From: Owenia fusiformis
Lineage: Eukaryota; Annelida; Polychaeta; Sabellida; Oweniidae
Direction of reading: 5' to 3'
NCBI GenBank assembly: GCA_903813345.2
Contig: CAIIXF020000004.1
Coordinates: forward strand, 25,113,985-25,177,984
DNA length: 64,000 nt
The notes beneath the pieces are model-generated. The model made no database searches, was not told the origin of the DNA, and was given only the letters and a program-made list of their open reading frames with translations. Every line of letters starts with the position of its first letter. Positions within the stretch are counted from its first letter, which is position 1. The position numbers and the translations under genes were made by a program. Positions 11,948 to 23,465 of the stretch are shown here, piece by piece.

Positions 11948-12910
11948 TTAGATTTTAATTGATAGTCTTTCTTTAGTTTTCTCCATATTTTCAAGTGCCT
12001 TCTGTATAACATCTTCTCTACCTTTGAAACTTGGGAAATATCTAATGATGTAATCACTCAGTTCATCTTGGGGTATGTCACTTGCCTCCATGACGTGTTC
12101 TTCATTCTCAACCATGAGTTCATGGTTTATTATTGTGATTCTTCTTTCTCCTTCTAACCCTGTTAAGATTATGGTGTAATGTAAGAGGTCCCCAGAGTCT
12201 GCCTCCAGGGTGGTACGAACACCAAGGTAAACTCTCATTGCTGAATGTTCGTAAAAATCTGCAAAATTATTCGGCTGGATGTTGAACCAATAAGACATTT
12301 GCCAATCATTGATTGTTTCTCTTCGTTCCTTTTTGTTATTGATAGACATATCATATCGCACGTATGTGTTTGAACCTCTTTTGACATATTTGAAAATTTT
12401 ACCGCCATTGTGATACATCATTTCATTAAGGCTGTCTTCGTCTTGGGCAGGGTCTTCAATAATGATCGCATTTAATATTGGCGTCACAAAACCACAGTCA
12501 ATAACATGCAGGCTTCCTTTGAGTGTAAGATCTCGCACTATCACCAATGTATGGTTGAATGTTTCTTTAAAGCACTGTTCATTTATGACAACATTCGACA
12601 TAACCAGATACACATCATACCCTAGTGCCTTAAGCAACATCCAAATAAATGTATTCAATGTGTGACACAGACCTCCTTCCTTTGTAAAAATTGCAGTTTT
12701 AATTTCTTCCCAGGTTGGTATTTTCCGAGCGTTTAGATCTTCACTTAATAATGATAGTGTCTGAAATGGTTGTTTCTGCTGGTATTTGATTATTAAATGA
12801 TTGACAAACTCAACCTTGTCATTTTGTAGCTCTTCATTCCAGTTTTCAAACTGTAAAATGTCTGAGAGAAAGGTTGCTGCTTCTTCTTTTGTGAGTGTCG
12901 GAGTTTCCAT
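11948..12910 (-). CDS. NAT: Arylamine N-acetyltransferase-like enzyme, copy 1
   Basis: Members of the NAT family move an acetyl group from acetyl-CoA through a catalytic cysteine to arylamine, hydrazine or related amine substrates in the cytosol. The 320-residue frame starts at the ATG at 12910 (METPTLTKEE); the longer open frame upstream begins with a non-ATG codon. The likely triad is C82 in GGLCHTLN, H120 in NHTLVIV and D138 in VIDCGF, with spacing close to the family pattern. The usual RGGxC motif is EGGLC here, so substrate range may differ. The gene is intron-less, antisense to the Rubicon gene and one of five tandem copies. An extra copy of its 3' end follows at 11783. Confidence 0.85.
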   Translation of the reverse strand: METPTLTKEEAATFLSDILQFENWNEELQNDKVEFVNHLIIKYQQKQPFQTLSLLSEDLNARKIPTWEEIKTAIFTKEGGLCHTLNTFIWMLLKALGYDVYLVMSNVVINEQCFKETFNHTLVIVRDLTLKGSLHVIDCGFVTPILNAIIIEDPAQDEDSLNEMMYHNGGKIFKYVKRGSNTYVRYDMSINNKKERRETINDWQMSYWFNIQPNNFADFYEHSAMRVYLGVRTTLEADSGDLLHYTIILTGLEGERRITIINHELMVENEEHVMEASDIPQDELSDYIIRYFPSFKGREDVIQKALENMEKTKERLSIKI

Positions 12911-13257
12911 TTTGCTTGAGGTGCTTTTAAAACTTAGAACTGCATGCCAGATAAGTTTCTTGATAGCAAGGTTGTTTATACAATATATGTCTTCTATGAA
13001 CAAAGTAATTTAAGGTAATTTGGTTGCAGGCCAACAACTCTGATCAATGGATTTACATTAATGTACAGTGTTGTGTTTTTTTATTTTGTATATACAGTAC
13101 AGTATTAGTAAGCTTGGTTATTTTCACGCGCAATTATATTTCACTCTAAGTTTCAAAATCAAATATTGATATTCACCAAACTTACTTTTGCAAAAATCAC
13201 ACCCTCGCTACGCTACGCACTTCATTTGGGGGTATGTCACTATCCTCCATGACGTGT

Positions 13258-13731
13258 TATGACCTTAGATTTTAATTGATAGTCTTTTCTTAGTTTTCTC
13301 CATATTTTCAAATGCCTTCTTTATAATGTCTTCCTTGCCTTTGAAACTTGGGAAATACATTATGATGAAATCACTCAGTTCATGTTGGGGTTTGTCACTA
13401 TTCTCAATAACGTGTTATGACCTTAGATTTTCATTGATAGTCTTTCCTTAGTTTTCTCCATATTTTCAAGTGCATTTTTTATAATGTCTTCCTTTCCTTT
13501 AAAACTTGGGAAATACATTATGATGAAATAACACAGTTAATGTTGGGGTTTGTCACTATCCTCCATGACGTGTTATGACCTTAGATTTTAATTGATAGTC
13601 TTTCCTTAGTTTTCTCCATATTTTCAAGTGCATTTTTTATAATGTCTTCCTTGCCTTTGAAACTTGGGAAATACATTATGATGAAATCACTCAGTTCATG
13701 TTGGGGTTTGTCACTATCCTCCATGACGTGT
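13258..13731 (-). repeat. Three tandem 158-bp copies of the NAT 3' end
   Basis: The landmark tatgacc occurs at 13258, 13416, 13574 and 13732, each exactly 158 bases apart. The last belongs to the NAT copy at 13739-14694. Copies differ by a few substitutions. They carry about 45 C-terminal codons but lie beyond the stop, so they are likely non-coding by-products of unequal crossing-over. Confidence 0.85.
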
Positions 13732-13738
13732 TATGACC

Positions 13739-14694
13739 TTAGATTTTAATTGATAGTCTTTCTTTAGTTTTCTCCATATTTTCAAGTGCCTTCTTTATAA
13801 CATCTTCTCTACCTTTGAAACCTGGGAAATATCTGATGATGTAATCACTTAGTTCATCTTGGGGTATGTCACTAGCCTCCATGATGTGTTCTTCATTCTC
13901 AACCATGAGTTCATGGTTTATTATTGTGATTCTTCTTTCTCCTTCTAACCCTGTTAAGATTATGGTGTAATGTAAGAGGTCCCCCGAGTCTGCCTCCAGG
14001 GTGGTACGAACACCAAGGTAAACTCTCATTGCTGAATGTTCGTAAAAATCTGCAAAATCATTCGGCTGGATGTTGAACCAGTAAGACAATCATTAATTGT
14101 TTCTCTTCGTTCCTTTTTGTTATTGATAGACAAATCATATCGCACGTATGTGTTTGAACCTCTTTTGACATATTTGAAAATTTTACCGCCATTGTGATAC
14201 ATCATTTCATTCAGGCTGTCTTCATCTTGGGCAGGGTCTTCAATAATGATAGCATTTAATATTGGCGTCACAAAACCACAGTCAATAACATGCAGGCTTC
14301 CTTTGACTGTAAGATCTCGCACTATCACCAATGTATGGTTGAATGTTTCTTTAAAGCACTGTTCATTTATGACAACATTCGACATAACCAGATACACATC
14401 ATACCCTAGTGCCTTAAGCAACATCCAAATAAATGTATTCAGCGTGTGACACAGACCTCCTTCCTTTGTAAAAATTGCAGTTTTAATTTCTTCCCATGTT
14501 GGGATTTTCCGAGCGTTTAGATCTTCACTTAATAATGATAGTGTCTGAAATGGTTGTTTCTGCTGGTATTTGATCATTAAATGATTGACGAACTCAACCT
14601 TGTCATTTTGTAGCTCTTCATTCCAGTTTTCAAACTGTAAAACGTCTGAGAGAAAGGTTACCGCTTCTTCTTTAGTGAGTGATGGAGTTTCCAT
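13739..14694 (-). pseudogene. NAT copy 2, frameshifted
   Basis: This copy is almost identical to copy 1 from the ATG at 14694 through the C-H-D triad, but 7 bases present in copy 1 are missing near 14088. The frame shifts after about residue 202 and soon ends; the C-terminal third continues in another frame (13739-14089). The N-terminal part keeps the triad, yet the lost third domain makes activity unlikely. An intron is not a plausible reading because the other copies are continuous there. Its upstream flank matches that of the NAT gene at 47450. Confidence 0.85.
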
Positions 14695-15952
14695 TTTGTT
14701 TGAGGTGGTTTTAACTTAATTTAAAGTCAGATATTATTATGTATTTTGAAAGAAGTGTTGTCATAACTTTTAATGATACATCTTTATAGGCTAACAACTC
14801 TGATGAACAGATTCACCTTATTTTTTTTATTTTATTTTTTAAAAAGAACAGATTCACCTCATAATTAATGTTTAGTTTTCAGTTCCTCTTTCATTCGTGA
14901 TCATGCCACGTCTAGTAGTTAGTGAGGTAGCACCGAAAAATGTACCCGCTTCTGAACAAATTGAAATTACTTGTTTCTTATGTATTTTTATGTGATACTT
15001 CAGAAATTTTTTGTCTGATGCGCCGTATCCGGGGCGAAAGTTGTCAAAATTTGGTTTTTGACCCTAAAAAGGAAAATTACAGGGGTTACATTATCATCAT
15101 TGAATAATTCATTCAGTTGGTCTTCAATCATCATAATAATTTTATCGAGAGTTGATGAGATCATTTTAAGGTAGTATGCAGACTTTCAATGGTCTGTCAC
15201 TCATGTTTGCCATGGAAACCACAATTTTTGCTGAGAAAATCCTTAATTTTGGTAAAACCTGTACCTGTACATAATATAGAATGTGGATTATTTTTCAAAT
15301 CAACAGATATCAGAACATTTTAGCACTCTAAGAATCACCAGGGCTGTCCAAACATTTGTTTAAAGAGAAAGAATATTGCAATTTATATGACTGGTAAGTG
15401 TCAAAGACCATACAATTACATAAGTGGTCAAAAGTGGGTGTCGCCCTCATAATAGTAGTTGATTGCCATTCTCTATAAATACAGAGTTTTACTTGACTTT
15501 TGAGACATGTTAATCATTTTTTATGTCAACACCAGAAGTGGTTGTCATTCAGCATTTGGCATCTGTAAAAAATGGCAGGTGGTGACATTTTGCATGATTA
15601 TGCCTTGTTTAAGGGAATTGTATTCCACCAAATATAATTTTAGGTAACTGTGAATTTATCTCTTTATTTAACTGTGATGATGCAAGATGAATACTAATAA
15701 AAAAAATTAAGAGATTATGAACTATTAAAAGATTATGCACTAATTGCATATATAGGATTAAGGAGAAAATCCTCCAAGAAATGTGTTTCAATTGAGAAAA
15801 TAGAGAAAGTTTTACATACCACATATTTATAAAAATTGGGTACGGCTATTAATATACATGTAAGCTAAAGTGCTTTAAAGACTCTTTGACAAGGTTCAGT
15901 ACAGCAGTATGAGTTTTATTCAATGAAGATGAAATTTCCAACAAAACATGTT
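14695..15952. repeat. Duplicated inter-NAT spacer (copy A)
   Basis: 14695-15420 matches 47451-48045 and, beyond the insertion there, 48996-49200; it also matches 52360-52926 inverted. 15509-15788 matches 53776-54042, and 15790-15952 matches 57637-57794. The spacer is therefore a paralogue of the NAT3-NAT4 interval and serves as an unoccupied reference for several insertions. No gene is seen. Confidence 0.8.
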
Positions 15953-16108
15953 CACAGGCTGGTATCGAAACATTTGTCCGCTGTGACGGAGCATGCTATT
16001 TTTCATTAAAACACTAAGAATACTTCACGATTTATTTTTTAACTCATATGTTTCGTTATACCATACAAAATTACTTACTCCATGCAATGGATATATCATT
16101 TGCGGGTA

Positions 16109-16629
16109 ACTTTCACTTCTGTTTGAAATCCAATTACGCTGGGAAGAAAAGCTATTGAAAATGGCGCCGGAGTATCATACTTCAAAATGTACCATTTCTT
16201 GTTTAACTTTCTAATGGCACGATATAGTGACACGATAATATTTACACATGGTTTCAGCATAATTATGAAGGTATAAATGAGATGTTGATGTATTTGGTCT
16301 TTTTAATTCTTTTATAAAAAATAATGTTTCAATTTTTTGTCCGCTGTGACGGAGCAGTTGCAAATGTGAACTGTGAAAATGCTCCGTCACAGCGGACAAA
16401 AAATATTAATATTATTTTTTATAAAAAAAATTAAAAAGATCCAATGCATTAATATCTCATTAATACATTCAGAGTTATGCTGAAAACATATGTTAATATT
16501 ATCGTGTCACTATATCATGCCATTAAAAAGTTAAAAAAGAAATGGTACATTTTAGAGTTTGATACTCTGGCGCCGTTTTCAATAGATTTTACTCCAAGCG
16601 TTATTGGACTTCAAACAGAAGTGAAGGTT
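16109..16629. mobile_element. Palindromic MITE inside the composite transposon arm
   Basis: The inverted ends (ACTTTCACTTCTGTTTGAA and inverse) lie between TA dinucleotides, and the right arm of the host element lacks the insert. The unit folds on an axis near 16368. Its core carries TGTCCGCTGTGACGGAGCA in both orientations, the same 19-mer that lies just inside the ends of the host transposon. A TA target suggests Tc1/mariner-type mobilisation. Confidence 0.7.
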
Positions 16630-19600
16630 ATAGGCCAAGCAAATGGGCTCATAAAAGGCCCAAACATCCCAAAAATTGCAACAGTTTTTAAATTAGTCTT
16701 ATATTATGTATAAATATCAGTTGAAAAACATATCAAAAATATAGAAAAATGTATGCAGTGGACAAATATGAAATTTCACTTCCTAGGTACCCCCTACAAC
16801 CCTACCCCAAAATTGAGTATTGGTAGGAAACAATTTTTTCTTCCCAAATAGAATACTTTAGTCAAGTATTCAAGCTTTATTATGATAGATCACATATTCA
16901 AAAATAATTAAAATAATAATTAATCAATTTTGAGACCAGTAATTGGTCATTTGACCCCAAAGTATAACAAAATAGGCCACAAAACAGGCATGTTATCACA
17001 TATCTATTTAGATATTTTAGGAACAGTTTGTAAGAAAAGCATGAAAAAAATCATGGTGTTACATATTCATATGAACTTCATATTTGGTGAGTATCAGAAT
17101 TCTAAGGTGTATACTTAGGAAGAAAAAAATTATTTCATTTTCATAGTTTTGCCCCGCCCACTATAGGGGAGACTATAGTTTTGATGATTAACTCGCACAA
17201 TGCATCACATTTGTATTAGAGTTGATATCTAAATCATTTATATAGGCTTGTCATCATCTAAAATACAAGTTTTGTGAAGGTTTATACCTTTTTAGTATGA
17301 AAAATAGGAATTATTAGTTGCACCAGGTGAAATGTTAAGGTGACCTCACTTTTATTTGATGAATAATTACATATCACCACTCTGATATTAGGGTATATGA
17401 TAACTACTCTATACTAGGCTCATCTAAATAATGTAAGTTGTAGTTTTTGTGGAATTTAATATTATTTAAATTATTGATTACAATCCGCAATTACAAAATT
17501 TGCATATATTTAAATTCATCAGATAAATAAATCATTACATAAGAGTACATTACTATGGAACTATCAATTGGATGTATAATGCTGTAGAAACGAATTTATG
17601 GTTATTAAACGGAATTTAAACTGACAGAGAACATTAAAATCTCGGATATCTGGGGAGTCTTTCATTAATATAATTTCAGTGCATAGGAATGATGGTAATT
17701 CTGTCTGTCAGGTTGGAAAACATTGAAACCTCAAATACAGTACTCATACAGATCTCCTTGTGCTTCTCATTTATCATGCATAAAACACAAACTTCAACAT
17801 TTTCTTCAAACCTGAACCAAAAGCAGCAACCCAAGAAACAAAATGTTGGAATATACAAAAAGTAAATGAAATAAGATTGTCTTTGGGAAAAGTGGTCTGT
17901 GACAATATTTTGTTTCTTTTCTGGGGTGTGACATCGCATTCAGGTTATATGGCATAGACAAGAGGCTATCATTGAGGCAGATAAAAAAGAGTGAGTTCCT
18001 GAGAAAACAAGCGGTTGTTTTTAAATTACCAAAAGCACTGGTGATCCGCTCGATTACGCTTGTCGTTTCGGTAACAAAATGTCTAAACGTCGAAAGTACG
18101 ATATTTCTTTTTTCCTTTTTTTTCACGCGTTGTAGGTTGAATCCCCACGATGTTTTTTTCTCACAGAATTGTTGATTTAATTCCTTACTTAAGTTAAATA
18201 AACGGTTTGGGTTAAAAGTGCAGATCTTAATTGTTTATCGAAATACCGTTTATGTAACTTAAGTGAGGAATTAAATCGAAGATTCTGTTGTCTTCTGAAC
18301 TATTTGTTCGCAAATATGTACATTTTTGAAACATATAAAACTGATACATGTTTGTGATAACAATGCAGTGGGAATTCTGCCTAGTGTGTGAAATAAAGAA
18401 AAAAGAAAAATCAAACCTTCGATGTTCCGACATTTTGTTACAACGTAAACAAGTAGAAAACCAGTGAAATGCAAGCAACTCTGTCATTGCAGAGGGACAT
18501 GCTCTTTTGTCAATTTATGGTGGAAAAATGGTGAAACCCTAAATTATCTTAGGCTTCTAAAATTCTATTTAAAGAGAGCAGCAAGATCTGAATTATTGCA
18601 GCCCCTTGTTCTTCCTCCATTTTCTGATGCTGCGGAATACCACAGTTACAGAGTGTACCATCAGATCCAGGAGTGGGAGGGAAATAAACTGCCTCCATTA
18701 TAATTGGGCTGGGAAATAAGCAACGAAACTATGTACCAATTGCCAATGCAGCTCCCCTTTCTCAGAGATCATCCATTGTGTGTGTAAGGCAGATTGTATT
18801 TCTATAAGATGTTCTTGTAGAAAAATGAAATAACTGTTCTTTGACATGTAAGGTATGCAAAGGCATTTGTGCAAATACCTCCATTACTGATCATGAGAAT
18901 AATGATGACTAAATAATGAACACTGGCAGATCTGGGCCCCTCCCACCCCCTTGGGCGGGCCCAGAAAAAAAATTGGGCCCAAAAAAGGCCTTAAGGCCCT
19001 GAAAAGTGGGCCTTTTTGGTCATAAATGGGCCTTTTAAAGCCTTATTTTTTAATTGAAGAAAATGGGTCTCAATATTTCAAAATTTGGGCCCACTTCAGG
19101 GTTTTAGGGGCCCAAAATTTTTTCCACGGAAGTTTTTTCTCAGACCTGACATTCCCCCCCCCCTTGCTGGTCCCATATCCGCCCCTGATGAAGGCTGGTG
19201 ATAGACAAGGTTGTAACTGATTGTTGTTACAACATAATTATATTAAGCTTATTTAATCAGCATTCTTTTTTGCTCTCTAAAAGTAAGACACATATATGAA
19301 GGTTAAGATTACAAAATTAAGGCAGCATTTTTGATAATGAACATAACATAATCGAACCAGGCCCTGTATAAAGACCAGGGATTTACTTTGCGTTACACTA
19401 GTTAACTCAGTAGGATTTATTAATGTAGAAACCTTTTCCTCAATTTTATTGAATTTCATCTTGAAATCGAACATTCTTCAGTTGAACTTCTTCATTTCAT
19501 TTCTCAATATCACTGTGTGGTTAAGAACACCTTAGTCAAAAGTATCAATTTTTCCTTAATACAGGGCAAGCCAAAAAGGTAACCCAAACAAATCTTAATA

Positions 19601-20610
19601 ATCCAGCCCAATCATCCTGCATGGATTTAGTGTCATATTTTGCAGAATTGAGTCTTGGTCAATGTATTATCAATCTACCCAGTCTCAGTGGTCTCTAGTG
19701 GTCACGATTTAATGGCCATTTTATACCATGCCATGAAATATGGGTGTCATGCCTGGAGGCCAACTTGAACGTATCGTGCGTTGCTGTTCAAATCAGGAGC
19801 ATAAAAATCATGTGTTATGACTCTCATCTTCATTCTTATCTCTTGTTTTAATGTTTCAAGTGTTGTTAGTATCAAAAAAAAGGTCCACAGATAAAAAACT
19901 GGTGGTATTGATGTCAAGTCAGTTAGGGACATTTCGATATTTTGAGCACATTTTGTAAATGACCATAAAATCGTGACTATTAAGGATAGATCAATGACAC
20001 TTAGTAGAATGAAAGAATATTGAACAAGGTAATTGTGCCAAATATGATGTCAAACCCATGCTGAATGACTGGGTTATTAACAAACATTTGGCTGGGTTAC
20101 CTTTTTTGGCTCATATTAATAAACTGATGTCAGGGACAGGGATATTTAACATTTTGTTGCCTTTTCAAGGACATTTTTTGACCACTGATTGTAACAAATC
20201 GTTCTCTGTTTTACCTGAAAAGGTATATTATATATCAAATTGAATTTAAAAGGAAAAAACATTTGATAATTTCACAGTTATCAACAAAAAGTAGGGCTTC
20301 CCCTATATTTCACCTGGCATTTGCTGTTTTTCTACTTTTTTTTACATAATCCTTTCCTGAAAACCTCAAAAAACTGTTTTCAGGACAAAATAAGCCTTTA
20401 CAAATAATTTAGTTGTGCTTTTGAGTTCAAATATGACATATCTTGGAAGTAATTAAACAAAAGTAAGGTCACCCCAAAAGTGGGTGTGGTAAAATATTGA
20501 AATTTCAAATATTATTTTCACGCTCAATATTCACTCAATGACCCTGATACTTATCAAAGACAATGTTCAGGTGTACAATACCCTCCTTGATATTTTTCAT
20601 GCAATTCTGA
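16630..20610. other. Interior of the composite transposon, no gene
   Basis: No coding frame is convincing. About 18068-18440 is an inverted repeat with its axis near 18220 (aattccttacttaagtt and inverse). 18925-19190 is a G/C-tract dispersed repeat with relatives at 59790-60000 and 60950-61090. The remainder is AT-rich DNA. Confidence 0.5.
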
Positions 20611-20660
20611 TGAATTAGTAGTCAGGGTACACGTATGGGCGCCTTAGTGCCGCCTGAGTG

Positions 20661-20868
20661 CACACAGTAGGCCCCCGCAGGGGGCCTACTTTGTGGATGT
20701 GGCCCCTACGTAGGCAACAGGTTTATCGTGTGATCAGGCTGACTGCCTAAAGTAGGTCCCGTGTAGTACACAGTAGGCCCCCGTAGGGGGTCTGCTGTGT
20801 TATCACGCCTGTCCACGGTAGGCCCTCGGGTAGTACACAGTAGGTCCCCGTAGGGGGACCTAGTGTGT
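20661..20868. repeat. Three GC-rich hairpins in the left TIR
   Basis: Imperfect palindromes built on ACACAGTAGG-CCCCC-GTA-GGGGG lie at 20661-20695, 20768-20800 and 20835-20868, with a small palindrome cctacgtagg at 20705-20714. Stem mismatches are partly compensated between copies. They could be sites for terminal protein or replication factors, or for integrase; this is inference. Confidence 0.7.
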
Positions 20869-21060
20869 AATCAGCTTGTCGCCCGATAGGCGATAGGGTT
20901 AAGAGGTAGTTCAGGCTGAGTGGTCGCGATGGGGGATGTACTCTAGGCGGGTCTTGGGTTTATTTTAAAAATTGTTCCGCTAAGAAGGGAGAGTGTTTTA
21001 AATGGCTACGTGGTCGGTGGTTCGTGTCGGCTGATCGGCGGGTGGTGTGTGAAACGATAT

Positions 21061-21067
21061 TTATAAA
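21061..21067 (+). promoter_or_regulatory. TATA-like box in the left TIR
   Basis: TTATAAA lies 56 bp before the ATG at 21123, so transcription would start inside the TIR and translation 9 bp beyond it. The same box is present in the right TIR at 45308-45314, pointing inward. Confidence 0.45.
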
Positions 21068-21122
21068 TGTATCGGGGTTATTAAGAGAGAAGGCGTTATA
21101 CGGTGTTAGGAGGGCTATCAAC

Positions 21123-21824
21123 ATGCATTGTAAACGAATCTGCTTAAATGCAGACGAGAATGGCACGTGTGTTACATTTCACTTGTCAATGGTGGATTTC
21201 AATAAACCGACTGGTTCTATCGTGAAACCACTTGAGGAAGATTTGCCTTGGATGCTGAAAGTAGGGAATAGATACGTCTATCGCGTAAAGGATAAAGTAG
21301 TTATCAGAGAGTATTCGTGGGCTCAACATGGGGCCAGAATGGTTATGCTACCAGAGTTTCAACCTGGTAAATTCGCGATCATGACTTACAGAGAGTTTGA
21401 CTACCTAGTGCAGTGCTATTTCGAGCCGAAGGGTCTTCGCTCGTTGCTTCTATACTTGGATGCTACTGACTATGATGGAGTGCACGTGTCGGATGTGTTG
21501 GCCTCGTTCGAGTTTCGCCCGGACAGGTTTTATCATTTAGGATTGGGGTATGAGTTTCGAGTGTTCGGGGAAAATGACAAAGGCGTGATGCTTACCTCGA
21601 CCAAAAACGACCGGAGCAAGAGTACCAGAATTTTAACCTGGCATATGGACTTTTCTTTCAAAGAGGTTTTCGAGATGTTTAAAGATATCCGATCACTTTT
21701 CCCTCAGCTGCCCATAGAGGACCGTAACTGCCTAGCCTATTTACCGCTTGATCACGCGACTCAACAAGGGCTGTTATCCTGTATTGTATGTCAATACTTT
21801 AACGACGATGCGTATGACTGGTAA
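21123..21824 (+). CDS. Polinton left-arm orphan protein (233 aa)
   Basis: The product is not recognised. An open frame extends back to 21024, but only through a non-ATG codon inside the TIR. The first ATG (21123, MHCKRICLNADENG) lies just inside the TIR boundary and is preferred. Two segments (VVIREYS...LTYREF-like around residues 60-105, and a second stretch near residues 150-195) have the basic beta-strand plus helix rhythm of PC4-like single-strand DNA-binding folds. This is a weak visual impression. An AATAAA overlaps the region just after the stop (21826-21831). There is no signal peptide or membrane segment. A role in early regulation or DNA binding would fit a terminal gene with a TIR promoter. 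Confidence 0.7.
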   Translation: MHCKRICLNADENGTCVTFHLSMVDFNKPTGSIVKPLEEDLPWMLKVGNRYVYRVKDKVVIREYSWAQHGARMVMLPEFQPGKFAIMTYREFDYLVQCYFEPKGLRSLLLYLDATDYDGVHVSDVLASFEFRPDRFYHLGLGYEFRVFGENDKGVMLTSTKNDRSKSTRILTWHMDFSFKEVFEMFKDIRSLFPQLPIEDRNCLAYLPLDHATQQGLLSCIVCQYFNDDAYDW

Positions 21825-22208
21825 TAAACTTGTATATTTATTTTCACCATTGCAATTTTACTTTAAAATGTACAATTGTCTATACTAAGTATTTGGTAGG
21901 ACTCCAAATAAATAAGTGATACCAGCAGGTGTGCCGCATGGCTTACTTCGACTCATCCCGTCTAATGACTAATGCTCCACGGTTACTACACATCATACCG
22001 CGATTGGTTTCGCTAGGTGAACGGGCCCATACACGTCTGTAAATAAGTTGCAACACTATATAAGCTCTTGATATAAGCCAGTCGACATTAGTTGGTGAAA
22101 ATAGTCACATCTCGATCGGAACAGTATCAGTAACAACAGCGACATCGTGAATTCACTTCTATACGGGAAGGCAAACTTTGAATAGGACTAGCGACACAAT
22201 TCACTAAA
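21825..22208. other. Intergenic promoter region in the Polinton left arm
   Basis: It contains the poly(A) signal of the gene before it and a TATA-box region for the gene after it. No other gene is seen. Confidence 0.5.
22057..22063 (+). promoter_or_regulatory. TATA box of the 22209 gene
   Basis: TATATAA lies about 150 bp upstream of the ATG at 22209, implying a 5' leader of about 120 bases. Confidence 0.5.
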
Positions 22209-23213
22209 ATGCAGTCTCAACAGGTCAACAAGTCGAGGGCTGGTGGCAGTGTTGCCATTTTCCAGATAAGCGAAACCATTTCGATCGATGTAAGGAAAGG
22301 GGACTACGCCAAGCCATACCTTTTGTTACAGGAAAAAAATTGGAGCAATGACACGGACTCCTACGCTTGTAAAAGCATACTAGTCACGGTGTGTCAGTGG
22401 AGTTCACTCAAGACTAACTTCCGTAATATCAAGGATTTGGTTGAACGTGTGAAAAGTGGTAAACTTGAAATGTCGATGGACTTGGGGGAGAGGAGGTTAC
22501 TGAGGGTAGTCGTCAAACTAAGCGCCGATGGTGTTGTTGTCACCTTCCAACGAGTTAGAAGCAAGCCAGATGCGAGTGGGTCTATGCGATCGAGTATTAC
22601 TCTGACATTGAGTGACATGGATAAACTGGAAAATTGGTTCTGTGTCGTGACCAGCTGCATCAGGGACAATTCCGATGTACCTATAGTAGATGGTAAGTTA
22701 AATTTTCAGTTAAACTATAATTGTATAGAGCTACGTAAAACATGAAACTTCTTTTTAAGTTACCACTGTATTTGCAAAGGGTTGATCTTAAAAAACATTT
22801 TTTTGTTTATGCTTGCAGCTATAACAGACCCGAGTCAGTATAGATCACCCGGGGTTACTGATCGTAGCGGTCTACCCCCCAAACTACGCCCAATTAAACT
22901 GAATTTGGCTAAAACAGTCGCAAGTGTGGGGACGCAGACAGACTTCGTGGATGGGTTCCATCAAACTGTGCCGCAGACACCTGTCACTCAACTAGACAAC
23001 CCGTTCAAAATGTTGAACCCCGACTACATGTTCGACGAGGCAGCCAGTGTTTGTAGCAGTACACAAGGGTTCGGCAATATCAGCCCTATACCCATGGACA
23101 TTCATCAATATACACCGCTAGCAAAACCCGAGGACTTTACTTTTGGTGCTAATAGTGCTTCTGACAATAGTAACTCATTTGGCTACTACAGTCCAATCTC
23201 ACCTACTCTGTAA
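22209..23213 (+). CDS. Spliced Polinton orphan protein (292 aa)
   Basis: The exons are 22209-22692 and 22819-23213. The 126-bp intron has a GTAAGT donor and a GCTTGCAG acceptor, and the joint is in frame (phase 1). Without splicing the first frame ends at 22745. The function is not recognised. The N-terminal 150 residues are rich in alternating beta strands and basic residues (VVVKLSADGVVVTFQRV, then LTLSDMDKLENWF), loosely like a PC4-type DNA-binding fold. The C-terminal 130 residues are Pro/Ser/Asp-rich and look disordered, as in transcription regulators. Several AATAAA signals follow at about 23360-23380. A regulator of Polinton transcription is a guess. Confidence 0.7.
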
Positions 23214-23465
23214 AGTAGTCGGGGGGGAGGGGTTTCAGTATATCTGTGTAAAATGGATAGTTGTGATTATTTAATTTAATTTAAAAGTAGTAGGCAGGAT
23301 TGTGCACTGTTGTGATTGTTACGTGTCGTTGTTGTACCTAAATATAATAAGTTGATTTATAAATAAATAAATAAAACCATATAGCGAAACATCGCCTCGT
23401 GTTGGTTTCTATAAGTAGCTGAGCCATTTTAATAATCAGTCATTTTAATCATTGCACTTGACACG

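Larger units (their letters stand above)
20617..21114 (+). repeat. Polinton left terminal inverted repeat (498 bp)
   Basis: It matches 45261-45758 inverted with no difference that I could find and no indels. It contains three GC-rich hairpins, and a TATA-like motif near its inner edge. Divergence from the right copy begins at 21115. Confidence 0.95.

Noticed and set aside
21024-21122. N-terminal extension of the left-arm gene
   Set aside because: It begins with GTG within the TIR and is duplicated without a gene in the right TIR; the ATG at 21123 is preferred.
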